Shown here in pieces: positions 16,428 to 25,881 of a DNA stretch of 64,000 bases. This DNA comes from Marinicella pacifica. Lineage in GTDB: Bacteria > Pseudomonadota > Gammaproteobacteria > Xanthomonadales > Marinicellaceae. A program made the translations under genes and the position numbers. The stretch covers positions 1 to 64,000 of the forward strand of contig NZ_BMEO01000001.1 of NCBI RefSeq assembly GCF_014636635.1, written 5' to 3'. The stretch's first letter is position 1; each line of letters starts with the position of its first letter. The notes under the pieces are model-generated. The model worked only from the letters and a program-made list of their open reading frames with translations. It was not told the DNA's origin and did not search any database.

Positions 16428-16496
16428 TTTTTAAAAGACCTATTAAAGGTGCTTATTATAAGTCTTTTAATGTTTTTTTCAAATAAAGAATATTGC

Positions 16497-16586
16497 TATT
16501 CACTCCCTTATGAATATCCCTACTGGTTACATGAAAAAGTTTTCCTGAAACTTTTTTACCATTCACTTCCCTGTGAATGGCCCTTC
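16497..16586 (+). repeat. Tandem covarying hairpins
   Basis: Two related units of about 62 nt start here; the second runs into the repeat at 16587. Each has an ATTCAC-to-TGAAT hairpin, a GGTTACATGAAA block and a 9-bp hairpin with loop TCCTG. The stem of the first (AAAAAGTTT, 16534-16556) and of the second (AAAATATTT, 16597-16619) differ in sequence but both pair perfectly. Confidence 0.8.
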
Positions 16587-16676
16587 GGGTTACATGAAAA
16601 TATTTTCCTGAAATATTTTTGACGCCGCAGGCGCACGCAGTGGCAAATACAGGATGTATTTAATCAATCCCTACCC
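16587..16676 (+). repeat. Structured dispersed repeat, copy 2
   Basis: Same plan as 15801-15887: GGGTT start, A/T-rich 9-bp hairpin, GACGCCGCAGGCGCACGCAG, a hairpin with arm AAATAC and loop AGGAT, and ATCAATCCCT at the end. With 16497-16586 it fills most of the 338-nt gap between the antitoxin and the CadC-like gene. Confidence 0.8.
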
Positions 16677-16765
16677 AGTACCTACCTGATATATCCATCC
16701 ATTAATCTAAAACTTACTGATATTTTTGGACGCTAAAGGCGAAAAATTCATAACTAGATTTAACC

Positions 16766-19069
16766 TCACTCCCCACTCTTTTCCATATAATCTTCCAACA
16801 ACAACTGATCCTGCGCCGTCCAGAGTTGATTGGCTTTGAGTTTATTTTCTTGCATCAGCATGGCGGCAGCTAAGTAGTCTGATTCTCTGGCTTTAAGTTG
16901 AGCTTTTAATTTAAAAAACAGATAATCATAGTCGGTGTTGGCATCAAGCCGGTTGATCACCGATTGGTATTTTTTTTCCGGATGCTGTAAAAGTATTTCC
17001 AATATTTCAAAGCCAACATAATTAGCGGCATGTTTTTCGTTGATTTCCCGGTAGCTTTGTTCCACTTTTTTTAGTATCTCCAGGCCTTCATCCACTTGCC
17101 CAAGCCTGACCAAAATATGTCCCTTGGCGCGCTGCATATCCGAATAATAATTATCCATCAGAAAGGGTAATTTCTGGATCATATCCCGGTAGAACGTTAA
17201 GGCTTGTTCGGGTGGTAAGACGCGACTCGACATCAGTGTGACCCAACTATAAATCAGCGCCATTTCTTCCGGTAAATAATTGTTTTCAAGGGTGGTCTTT
17301 ATGGTGTTGGCATGGTTATAGGCTTCAACAAATTTATTTTGCACATAAAAAGCATGCATTTTCACAACTTCAAGCAAAACATAATACCTTTTGTTGTTCG
17401 TCTCTTGAGCCAATTCCGCCATCCGGGCAATGTACTTTTGAGAACGGTCAAAACGCCCGGTTAAATTAAAAATCAAGCTGGTGTACATCAAATACTGCAT
17501 TTCCTGGTGGGGCAGATTTGTTTTATCCAAAAGAGCTTCGGCTTGATTGGCAATTTGAATACCCTGTTCATAATCCGAGTCAATCAGATTAATGCTGTTC
17601 AATAAGGTATAACTTGTCAGCATATTATCCGGGCTGAAATCTTTGGAATAATAATCAATGGCTTTATTGATGGCTTGTTTAGCTTGAGCGTATTGCTTTT
17701 GGAAAATATACACTTCCGCTTTTTTGTGATAAATGGAGGCCAGCTGATGGTCTAAAGGGTAATAACTTTCACTGAGTATTAATTGTTCATCAAGGTATGT
17801 TAAAGCCATGTTCCAGTCATTGATCAGATAGGCCAACAAAACCATGGACTTTAACCCATGGATTTTCTGAATGGGGTTTGGATTCTTTTCGATGGACCGG
17901 ATAGAACGTTCAATATTTTGTTTGGCCTTTTGTTGTTTTTGTAAGTGGTTATAGGCCATTGCTTTGATGTAATACAAATCAAACTGCAAGCCCTTGTCTT
18001 TATCAGCAATCGCTTGCGGTAAAAAAGTATCTGCAATACTGATGGCTTCGGTAAACTGATTAAGTTTTAATTTCACATAAGCCAGTTGCACCCAGGCTGT
18101 TTTAAATTGAGGGTCTTTCTGTACCGCGGCCTCAAAATATTCTCTCGCTTTATAAAAATCCTGATTTAACTGTTGTTCAGTGATGCCCTGAATGTAACTT
18201 TGCAGTGCGTAATCATCATTCGTCAAGTGGATGTTGGCTGCTGATGGCAGTACATTTTCTACCGTGGACAGTGTTTGGTTAATCCACTGGCTTATATCCT
18301 GAGTCAAACTCAACAGTTGATTTGATTCCAGGGTGGTTTTTGATAACACTGAATCTTGATTACGTAAAGTGAGCTCTGCTTCAAAGCGATCACCCCGTTC
18401 GTAAAAGTTAACCAAAACAGCATAATCAAGCTGGCTTTTAGCGGTTAAATCAATCGCCAATTCTTGTGGATTATTTTTAGTCGGCCAGGTAATTTGCGGG
18501 AAAAAGGCATTGATTGTGGTGTCATGTTCAAGTTGTGACACCAGGTAGCTCAATGTTCCGATATTTATGGGTGAAGGACTTTCACTGTTTGATATCAACA
18601 CCACATTAACATCATCCGATGCCGCAGCCTGTTCAATGCTATTGACTGGATGTTTTGGCCAAAATAGGATAACAGCCAATACCAATATGCCGGTAAATAC
18701 CAACATGCCGGTTTTTAAGCGTCGATGGTTTGGCTGTTTGTTTGTCCTGGTTACCTGGGCTGTAAACCGATAACCAACACCTCTGTGTGTTTCAATAATG
18801 GGATTTTCTAAATCATTGTCATTTATTATTTTTCTTAATCGCAGGACTTGCTTGGCTAAGGCGGCATCGGTGACCACCTGACCCTGCCAAACCGTATTGA
18901 TTAAGTGGTCTTTCGATAAGATTTCACCCTGGTTTTCAACAAATTCCAATAATAAATGATAGGCTTTGGTGTTGATGGCTTGTTTTTTTCCTTTGTAATA
19001 TAAAGCCTGCTGATGCGGAGATAGATGAAAATTTAAGAACTGATATTCAAGCGTTGTTTGAGCACCCAT
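16766..19069 (-). CDS. CadC-like transmembrane regulator with TPR sensor domain
   Basis: About 767 aa from the ATG at 19069; a GTG 9 nt upstream is possible. An OmpR/CadC winged helix covers about residues 1-105, with VVTDAALAKQVLRLRKII and ETHRGVGYRF. A single membrane helix follows (LVFTGILVLAVILFW, about 125-140). A large periplasmic part with many tetratricopeptide repeats covers about 300-750. Such regulators bind DNA from the membrane and sense a periplasmic signal. No neighbouring target stands out; its own long upstream region (19079-19684) includes a pseudogene. Confidence 0.88.
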   Translation of the reverse strand: MGAQTTLEYQFLNFHLSPHQQALYYKGKKQAINTKAYHLLLEFVENQGEILSKDHLINTVWQGQVVTDAALAKQVLRLRKIINDNDLENPIIETHRGVGYRFTAQVTRTNKQPNHRRLKTGMLVFTGILVLAVILFWPKHPVNSIEQAAASDDVNVVLISNSESPSPINIGTLSYLVSQLEHDTTINAFFPQITWPTKNNPQELAIDLTAKSQLDYAVLVNFYERGDRFEAELTLRNQDSVLSKTTLESNQLLSLTQDISQWINQTLSTVENVLPSAANIHLTNDDYALQSYIQGITEQQLNQDFYKAREYFEAAVQKDPQFKTAWVQLAYVKLKLNQFTEAISIADTFLPQAIADKDKGLQFDLYYIKAMAYNHLQKQQKAKQNIERSIRSIEKNPNPIQKIHGLKSMVLLAYLINDWNMALTYLDEQLILSESYYPLDHQLASIYHKKAEVYIFQKQYAQAKQAINKAIDYYSKDFSPDNMLTSYTLLNSINLIDSDYEQGIQIANQAEALLDKTNLPHQEMQYLMYTSLIFNLTGRFDRSQKYIARMAELAQETNNKRYYVLLEVVKMHAFYVQNKFVEAYNHANTIKTTLENNYLPEEMALIYSWVTLMSSRVLPPEQALTFYRDMIQKLPFLMDNYYSDMQRAKGHILVRLGQVDEGLEILKKVEQSYREINEKHAANYVGFEILEILLQHPEKKYQSVINRLDANTDYDYLFFKLKAQLKARESDYLAAAMLMQENKLKANQLWTAQDQLLLEDYMEKSGE

Positions 19070-19397
19070 AAATTCCACTTAGCAAAAAATGTAATAAAAC
19101 CATCGTTAATCTATTTTACACATTTTTATTAAGATATCTTAGATTAATACAGATCGTAGAAATTTGCAGTACCTGTGAGCAATGTTTGAATCAACGTAAA
19201 AATAGATACTTTATGCAAGAAAAATCAAGCTGATTTTAGAAAGTTTTTTGTGGAACGAGTCGTCATTGAACCTGATAAATAGCGTGAAGATTAAATGAAA
19301 AATATGCCTGCCGTATGGCACACAGTAAAGATATTTGATTTATAACCGATAACCCATGAAATGCGTTAACACTTGGTCAATTCTATCTCAGACTTCT

Positions 19398-19650
19398 TTA
19401 ACAATTACGGTCTTCAAATCCATCACGGAAAATCAGATCTGTTGGAACAACATCAAAACCATGACAAAAAATAAGATTAACCCCAGATTCATTTTGGTTA
19501 AAAATATAAGCTGAACCTGAATCAATGCCATTATCATCATCTCTAACTGCCCCAATCAAAACCCGATCACCGGACAAGCTAACCGACTAACCAAAATAAT
19601 GATAATTTTCATCGTCAGTTGAATAATGAAGGGCAAATTTATTTTGACAA
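19398..19650 (-). pseudogene. FG-GAP protein 3'-end relic
   Basis: The minus strand encodes SVSLSGDRVLIGAVRDDDNG, then IDSGSAYIF, and ends TDLIFRDGFEDRNC and a stop at 19398. This is the repeat pattern of FG-GAP/integrin-alpha-like surface proteins with the DLIFxxGFE terminal tag. A TAG interrupts it just before SVSLSG (about 19584-19592) and there is no start. The rest of the gap, 19079-19390 and 19651-19684, shows nothing recognisable. Confidence 0.85.
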
Positions 19651-19720
19651 GTTGTTAAGATGAGACCTTTATAAAAGACTTATAATGAGCCACTTGTTTT
19701 ATTTTATAGCCCACGCAAGT

Positions 19721-20776
19721 ATGACAACACATTTCGACACCCTATTTCCAACCCTTAACAGTATCACCGCTGCAGGTGATATCAGAGCATCAGCCGCAGA
19801 CTTTAAGGTTATTGAGCACCATGAAGTGAACTTCACCGAAAGTGGCGAACACTTGTGGTTTAACATCGAGAAAACCGATAGCAACACTGCTTGGGTTGCC
19901 ACGCAACTGGCCAGTGCCTGTCAGGTGCCTGCGCGCCAAGTGGGCTTTGCCGGGATGAAAGACCGCCATGCCATCACCCAACAATGGTTCAGTGTGCAAT
20001 TACCGAAGATATCGGATATTAATCTCATTAGAGCTAAACTACCCGATCAGGTAACAATTCTCGAACACCATTGGCACCAGTCTAAAATCAAAACCGGTCA
20101 ATTAAAGTTTAATGAATTCAATTTGGTTGTCAGAAACATCACCGGTGACCGAACAGCGATTGAAAATAATATACGCTTGGTTAAACAACACGGTGTACCT
20201 AATTACTTTGGCCCACAGCGCTTTGGTCATGGCCTAAACAATATCCAACAAGTCAAGGATTGGTTTGCCGGTCAAATCCGGGTCAACAATAAGAAACTTC
20301 GCGGCATTTTAATTTCCACTGCCCGCAGTCATATTTTCAATCTGATTGTCGCTGAACGTATTCGCCGGCGAATTTGGGATCAGGTGATACCCGGTGATAT
20401 TGTGCAACTGGACGGCAGCCATTCCTGGTTCCCTGCCGGCGATGCCACACAAGCCGAGCTTAATGAACGCATTGCGGCTTTTGATATTCACATAACCGCA
20501 GCGCTTTGGGGCGAAGATGAGGTACAAAGCAGCGAACAGTGCGCAGCGCTTGAAAACCAAATTGCTAACTCTTTACCCGAATACCGGCCCGGTTTCGGTC
20601 ATCACCGGGTCAAACAAGACCGGCGTGCAATGCGCATCCGACCCATGGCATTTCACCATCAATGGTATGGCGATGCCCTTCACCTGAATCTTAAATTACA
20701 ACCAGGCGCCTACGCCAGCTGCGTTTTGCGTGAAATTATCAATATACACGATGTCAGTTCTGTATTGTGCGAATGA
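19721..20776 (+). CDS. truD: tRNA pseudouridine(13) synthase TruD
   Basis: About 351 aa from the Met at 19721; an upstream Met at 19685 would add 12 residues. TruD makes pseudouridine-13 in tRNA-Glu. The catalytic Asp lies in VGFAGMKDRHAITQQWFSV. NYFGPQRFGHGLNNI and a C-terminal LQPGAYASCVLREI are also family hallmarks. It stands alone. Confidence 0.95.
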   Translation: MTTHFDTLFPTLNSITAAGDIRASAADFKVIEHHEVNFTESGEHLWFNIEKTDSNTAWVATQLASACQVPARQVGFAGMKDRHAITQQWFSVQLPKISDINLIRAKLPDQVTILEHHWHQSKIKTGQLKFNEFNLVVRNITGDRTAIENNIRLVKQHGVPNYFGPQRFGHGLNNIQQVKDWFAGQIRVNNKKLRGILISTARSHIFNLIVAERIRRRIWDQVIPGDIVQLDGSHSWFPAGDATQAELNERIAAFDIHITAALWGEDEVQSSEQCAALENQIANSLPEYRPGFGHHRVKQDRRAMRIRPMAFHHQWYGDALHLNLKLQPGAYASCVLREIINIHDVSSVLCE

Positions 20777-20840
20777 GAATACTTTAAACTAGCCTGATCT
20801 TCACGCTATAATTCTGAGTTAATTAAATTCTTGGCCCTGC

Positions 20841-22052
20841 ATGACCAGAGACCACGTCAAATTTCTAACGCTTGGTTTAATGACCCTGATTGTTTTGTAT
20901 ATGTTTCAAGCGTCAACTTTTGTGGTTGATGAGAGTCTTCATCATGGGCAGATATTATCGTTGATGAATGGTGATAATGAACGTTCACCGAATATCACCA
21001 CTTTTCTTGCTTTTCATAAGATATATGCCTCAGTGGGCCAGGTGTTTAACTTAACCAGTATTTTAGACTTTCGTCTAATTAGCTTTGCCATAACCGGACT
21101 CATGGTTTTGGTATTAGTCGGGGTCAGTAGAGATGAAAATGGTGCGTTTAATTGGTTGTTGGCATGCCAGTTGTTTTTTTTACCCATCGCCCTGCCTTAT
21201 TATCCATTAATTTATACCGATATTTTAGCGCTGACTTTACTCTACTGCGCCTACCATCAATTTAGTTTAAAACATCATGGTTTGACCGTTTTATTGGCCG
21301 GTTTGGCTGTTTTAATCCGACAACCCAGTTTGGTATGGCTGGGATTATTTTTATGTGTGTGTTTTTTTGAACACTTACCGATTAAAAGCCTAAAAAAAAT
21401 AAGTATCCATCAATTTTTTCATGCCATCAAAAAATCATGGCTATATGTGGCCGGAATTATTGGTTTTTTGTTGTATTTTTTCCTCGCTGGCGGCATTTCT
21501 CAAGGTGCTGAAGAGTTTCATCAGGTGTCCATCAATGTCACCAATGTTTATTTTATGGTGGTGGTTTTTTGGCTGGTTTTTTGGCCCTTATTATTAAGCC
21601 GGTATCAACAAGTGCTGTCTGTGTTGCGACAAAACAAATGGATAATTTTATTGGTTGTCATCGGATTGCCTGTCTATATGGCAACCTATTCAGTGACTAA
21701 CTTCTTTAACAGCCCAGCGCTCAATATTTTTTTGAGAAATTGGCTGCTTAATCATATCAACGATTCGCTGTGGCTGCAGTTCACTGCTTACATTTTATCC
21801 GTCTATACCGTGCTGGCTATGAGCACCCTTAAGCTCAAATCCCTTATCTGGAACTGGCTGTATGTGTTTTTACCGCTATCGGTGATTGCCATGCCATTGA
21901 TTGAACAGCGATATTACATTGTCGGCATGGCTTTTTGGCAGCTTTCAAGAACGATGGGGTCTTTTAAAATTGAGCAAATCCAGCTGCTCTGGATGGTGAT
22001 ATGCTCACTCTTTTTGTATATTGGCATGAGTCAGGCCTGGTTTTATTTATAA
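20841..22052 (+). CDS. DIE2/ALG10-like membrane glycosyltransferase homologue
   Basis: A 403-aa protein with about nine or ten hydrophobic segments. Early acidic VVDESLHHGQ, ITTFLAFHKI, then LPYYPLIYTDILALTLLYCAYH and LAVLIRQPSLVWLGL match the pattern of eukaryotic ALG10/DIE2 (DE...H, FFxLLYTD, RQTNIVW). ALG10 transfers the last glucose to the dolichol-linked oligosaccharide. In bacteria the substrate is unknown. It is convergent with the FG-GAP gene (3-nt gap) and has no glycan operon nearby. The assignment is from motifs only. Confidence 0.7.
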   Translation: MTRDHVKFLTLGLMTLIVLYMFQASTFVVDESLHHGQILSLMNGDNERSPNITTFLAFHKIYASVGQVFNLTSILDFRLISFAITGLMVLVLVGVSRDENGAFNWLLACQLFFLPIALPYYPLIYTDILALTLLYCAYHQFSLKHHGLTVLLAGLAVLIRQPSLVWLGLFLCVCFFEHLPIKSLKKISIHQFFHAIKKSWLYVAGIIGFLLYFFLAGGISQGAEEFHQVSINVTNVYFMVVVFWLVFWPLLLSRYQQVLSVLRQNKWIILLVVIGLPVYMATYSVTNFFNSPALNIFLRNWLLNHINDSLWLQFTAYILSVYTVLAMSTLKLKSLIWNWLYVFLPLSVIAMPLIEQRYYIVGMAFWQLSRTMGSFKIEQIQLLWMVICSLFLYIGMSQAWFYL

Positions 22053-22055
22053 ATA

Positions 22056-24230
22056 TCACTCAAAGCCTGATTTAAATATTAAATCACTTTGTGACATGAC
22101 CATAATGCTGTTGTTTTTATTGGATGCCAGCGCAAATTGGGGTGAGTTTGTATGGGTTTTAGGCAGTGAAATAATCGCTCTCACACCAAAAGGAACTTCC
22201 GTTAACACGTCAGAATTAAAGCCCGAATCTGATCGCTGTTGACTTATATAAATCAAACCGTTTTGGTCGCTGACTCCAACCACATCCAATAATCCGTCTG
22301 AATTGATATCAACCAAGGTTAAGTCACTGGCACTCTCGCTGCGTTCATGAATCATGTGCTCTTGATAAGTGCCATTGCTGTTTTCCAACAACCATATCTT
22401 TCTGTCATAGGAGGCATTAAAAACAATGTCCGTATCACCATCATTATCCACATCTTCACTCATAACCGTTCTGGGTTTTACTTTATTTGTTGCCAATTCC
22501 TGACGAGAAAATTGACCATTCCCTTGGTTATAAAAAGCACTGATGGTATCACCAAAATAACTGCCCACTAAAATATCACTTAATCCATCACCATTAATGT
22601 CATCTGCACGCAAAGCCAGGGCGCCATCCAATTGATCATCGATCAAATGTTCGATAAATTGCACGCCATTGACATCATACCAACGCAGACTGTCATCTAA
22701 ACTCGACGTGGTTAATACATCCGGTTTTAAGTCGCCATTGACGTCCATCACGGCCACGCGTGCCGGATTGTTGGCACTGTCAGTCACCACAAAAGTTTTA
22801 AACTCGCCACCACCTTGGTTTTGATGAAAATAAAAACGATCATCCCAGGCGCCGGCAGTGAATACATCTAAGTCTCCATCTTCATCAATATCGACCAATT
22901 TAACACTTTGGGGACCGTCCACTGCGTCATAAATGGTGTGGATTTGATAGCCATTGTGCTTTTTTTCTGCCCAATAGACTTTGTCATCACGAAAAGCAGA
23001 ATAAACCAGATCTGTATCACCATCACCATCGATATCACCGGCTTCTAAATAATCCGCACCATCGGGAAATTGCGCCCAAATAACATACTCCCTCGGGTTG
23101 GTGTCCAGTGTGTATATTAGATTCCGATTTTCAAAATAGGCTTGTGTTAAAACAACCGGTCTGCCATTATTTTTTAAATCAGCCACCGTGGCCGTGATGT
23201 AACCATCACGTTGATTAGCAATAAGCCGTTTATTTTGCGGGCCGCTGAGTTCTTGAATGTAAATGCTGTCATATAACCGAGAAACACTGATAAGCTCTGA
23301 CTCCGGGTCCTGATCGATGTTGACACAGTGAACCACATCGGCACCGGGTAAATCTGCATCAATCACGGAGCCGCTGAAGGTGTTATTTCCATGATTGGTA
23401 AACAGCATAACCTGATTGGCATCGGTAACACCGGCCACAAAACCGGGAAGCAGACTGCCAGGCGTCCGACAGACGTCAATATACCGAACACCGGTTAGTT
23501 GATCGCTGATCAATATTTCGCTGAATACCGAATGGCCGTTATTAGTGAATAAACGAACACTGTCATCACCGGATGAAGCCACCAAAATATCTGCCAATTG
23601 ATCATTATTAAAATCAGCAATAACAATTTTTCTGGGGCTTTGCGGCGAAGAGGACAAAACAGTTGATGTAAAGTTACCTGTGCTGTTTTGTTGATGTAAC
23701 ATTAGCCTACCGCTTTGAAAGGATATACTCACCACATCCATCAAACCATCTCCATTAAAATCTCCTGCCTGGGCGTCTGTGGGCAACTGAACATTGCTGG
23801 CAACAATCTGCTTTCGGTACCCGTGTGGCTGGGCCTGGTCATCGGCAATCAATGCGATGACTTCATGGCTTTCAATCGAAGGCAGCAAAAAGTCCGTTTG
23901 CCCGTCGGCATTTAAATCCGTTGCCGTTAATCGGTAAGCCCCCAAAACGTCCTCACTGATTATGGTCTGCTCAAATTGCAAATCACTTAGATTGATATAG
24001 GTCCGCACTTGACCATCATCAATCGAAGCCGACACCACATCCAACAAACCATCCCGGTTCAAATCCACCGCAATGGTCTCCACAATACCGACCTGCGAAG
24101 GTCCATGCACATATTCAAGCTGCCAGCCATTGGGCAAGGATTGGGCATTAACTAATCCATTAACACAAACAATTATCAATACATTAAAAATAATGTGGTT
24201 AGAGATAAGTTTGTGTAGGAAAAATATCAT
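22056..24230 (-). CDS. Secreted FG-GAP/VCBS repeat protein
   Basis: A 724-aa protein with an N-terminal hydrophobic signal (ends VNAQSLPNGWQ). It carries repeated calcium-binding-like motifs such as DLNRDGLLDVVSAS, DFNGDGLMDVVS, DIDGDGDTDLVYS and DINGDGLSDILVGS, making a beta-propeller of FG-GAP/VCBS units throughout. The last residues are SDLIFKSGFE, a tag also seen at 2473-3237, 19398-19650 and 59909-62758. It is probably an extracellular or surface protein. It starts 9 nt after the S10 peptidase stop, so they may be co-transcribed. Confidence 0.9.
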   Translation of the reverse strand: MIFFLHKLISNHIIFNVLIIVCVNGLVNAQSLPNGWQLEYVHGPSQVGIVETIAVDLNRDGLLDVVSASIDDGQVRTYINLSDLQFEQTIISEDVLGAYRLTATDLNADGQTDFLLPSIESHEVIALIADDQAQPHGYRKQIVASNVQLPTDAQAGDFNGDGLMDVVSISFQSGRLMLHQQNSTGNFTSTVLSSSPQSPRKIVIADFNNDQLADILVASSGDDSVRLFTNNGHSVFSEILISDQLTGVRYIDVCRTPGSLLPGFVAGVTDANQVMLFTNHGNNTFSGSVIDADLPGADVVHCVNIDQDPESELISVSRLYDSIYIQELSGPQNKRLIANQRDGYITATVADLKNNGRPVVLTQAYFENRNLIYTLDTNPREYVIWAQFPDGADYLEAGDIDGDGDTDLVYSAFRDDKVYWAEKKHNGYQIHTIYDAVDGPQSVKLVDIDEDGDLDVFTAGAWDDRFYFHQNQGGGEFKTFVVTDSANNPARVAVMDVNGDLKPDVLTTSSLDDSLRWYDVNGVQFIEHLIDDQLDGALALRADDINGDGLSDILVGSYFGDTISAFYNQGNGQFSRQELATNKVKPRTVMSEDVDNDGDTDIVFNASYDRKIWLLENSNGTYQEHMIHERSESASDLTLVDINSDGLLDVVGVSDQNGLIYISQQRSDSGFNSDVLTEVPFGVRAIISLPKTHTNSPQFALASNKNNSIMVMSQSDLIFKSGFE

Positions 24231-24239
24231 TCTGTTGAT

Positions 24240-25751
24240 TTATTCATACTTTGCCGATTTACCATTGGTGCTGGTTTTTTCGATAAATTCACGGATATCA
24301 TCATTGGCTTTTTTTAAATCGTCTTTGCGCAGGTACATCATGTGGCCGCTGCGGTAGCCTCTGAAGGTCATGCGGTCTTGCATCTCACCACTGGGGTCAA
24401 TCTGGTTCATGGTGTATTTGGCCGCTGAATAGGTGGTGGCACCGTCATAGTAACCGGATTGCACCAGAATATTCAGGTAGGGATTTTGCGCCATGGCCTG
24501 ACGCAATTGTTCACGCACGGTGTTATTGGTTCGATCCCAGGGATGGACATTGCCGAACATATTGTAGGGTACATCAGTTTTATAGTTCAGCACTTCACGG
24601 ATGTAATAATTTATCGCCGGCGTGAATGAATGTAACCATGAGGTCAATTCAGCGCTGTAATCGGGACTGTCGCCGGTGATAAATTTATCCATGCCCAAAT
24701 AACGGGAATCCAGTCGACCGATGGTTTGGCCGGTTTTATCACGCAGTAATTCTTTCCAGAAAAAACGTGGTGTGACCACCAAATGGCGTTGCAGAATGGC
24801 TTCCTGAGTTAAACCGGAATAACGCGCCATTTTAGCGGCCACTTGTTGTCTTTCTGCATCGCTGATAAAACCACCTTTGGCCAGCGCCGGCATCAGTTCA
24901 TCGATGGCAAAAGCCTCGACTTCAGGCAAAATCTCGGTCAAATCCCGGCTTTGCAATTCTTCTGACAGCATTTTATGGTGCCAGGCGGTGGCCGCCATGT
25001 AAGGGAAATCAATCGCCCTGGAAATGGCCGAATCAGAGCCCATGGCCTGATAATCAGCCGGAGATACCATAATCACACCGTTGAGGTACATCCATTGTTT
25101 ATCTTGTAAGGCTGCAGCCAGACCCATCACCCGGGTACCGCCATAACTTTCACCGATAATGTATTTCGGTGAGCGCCAACGATTATGGCGCGACATAAAG
25201 GTGGTGATCCAATCCGATAAATAAGCAATATCGGCATTCACCCCAAAAAAATCTTTTTTATCGGGGTATTTGCCTTCTTCGTTCTTCACCATGCGGGAAT
25301 AACCCGTGTTTACCGGATTCACATAGACAATGTCCGCCACATCCAAAATCGAATACGGGTTGTCTTTGACGCCATAGGGTTGTATCGGATAACCTTCTTC
25401 ATCGATGTTCAGCACCCGGGGACCGGTATAGGCAATGTGCATCCACACGGACGCCGAACCCGGACCGCCGTTAAAGGACACAATAATCGGCCGATTGGCA
25501 TTGTCTTTAATATCACTGCGTTGATAATAGGTGTAAAACAAGGTGGCGGTCACCTCACCGTCTTCATTCCACACAGGCTGGGTCCCGGTGGTGGCGGTAT
25601 AGGGCACGGTCTGGCCTTTAATGCGAACCTTATTTTCGGTAACAACTTTGGATTCAACATCGATGCTGCGGCCAAAATTCTGGTCATCATTCTTTTCAGC
25701 GTGTAAGGAAACAAAGACAAATAAACACAGGATTAAAACTGATTTTTTCAT
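24240..25751 (-). CDS. Peptidase S10 (serine carboxypeptidase) family protein
   Basis: A 503-aa protein with a signal peptide (MKKSVLILCLFVFVSLHA). It shows the serine carboxypeptidase hallmarks: SFNGGPGSASVWMHIAYTGP for the oxyanion region, IIGESYGGTR with the nucleophile Ser, SGYYDGATTYSAAKY near the catalytic Asp, and YRSGHMMYLR with the His. It is predicted to be a periplasmic or secreted exopeptidase. Confidence 0.94.
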   Translation of the reverse strand: MKKSVLILCLFVFVSLHAEKNDDQNFGRSIDVESKVVTENKVRIKGQTVPYTATTGTQPVWNEDGEVTATLFYTYYQRSDIKDNANRPIIVSFNGGPGSASVWMHIAYTGPRVLNIDEEGYPIQPYGVKDNPYSILDVADIVYVNPVNTGYSRMVKNEEGKYPDKKDFFGVNADIAYLSDWITTFMSRHNRWRSPKYIIGESYGGTRVMGLAAALQDKQWMYLNGVIMVSPADYQAMGSDSAISRAIDFPYMAATAWHHKMLSEELQSRDLTEILPEVEAFAIDELMPALAKGGFISDAERQQVAAKMARYSGLTQEAILQRHLVVTPRFFWKELLRDKTGQTIGRLDSRYLGMDKFITGDSPDYSAELTSWLHSFTPAINYYIREVLNYKTDVPYNMFGNVHPWDRTNNTVREQLRQAMAQNPYLNILVQSGYYDGATTYSAAKYTMNQIDPSGEMQDRMTFRGYRSGHMMYLRKDDLKKANDDIREFIEKTSTNGKSAKYE

Positions 25752-25881
25752 GGGATAAGCATTATTATTTTAAACCATTTTAATTTAACCCAAATAAATT
25801 CAGTTTGCAGTGATTTTTTTACCCATCACCCCCATACATAGAAACTACAATCAATATCAATTATCCGCTATCATAAGTCCC

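Noticed and set aside
15801-16676. Integron attC sites around the toxin-antitoxin pair
   Set aside because: One RYYYAAC-like site (GTCCAAC) exists but no matching GTTRRRY core or imperfect attC fold, and no integrase is seen.
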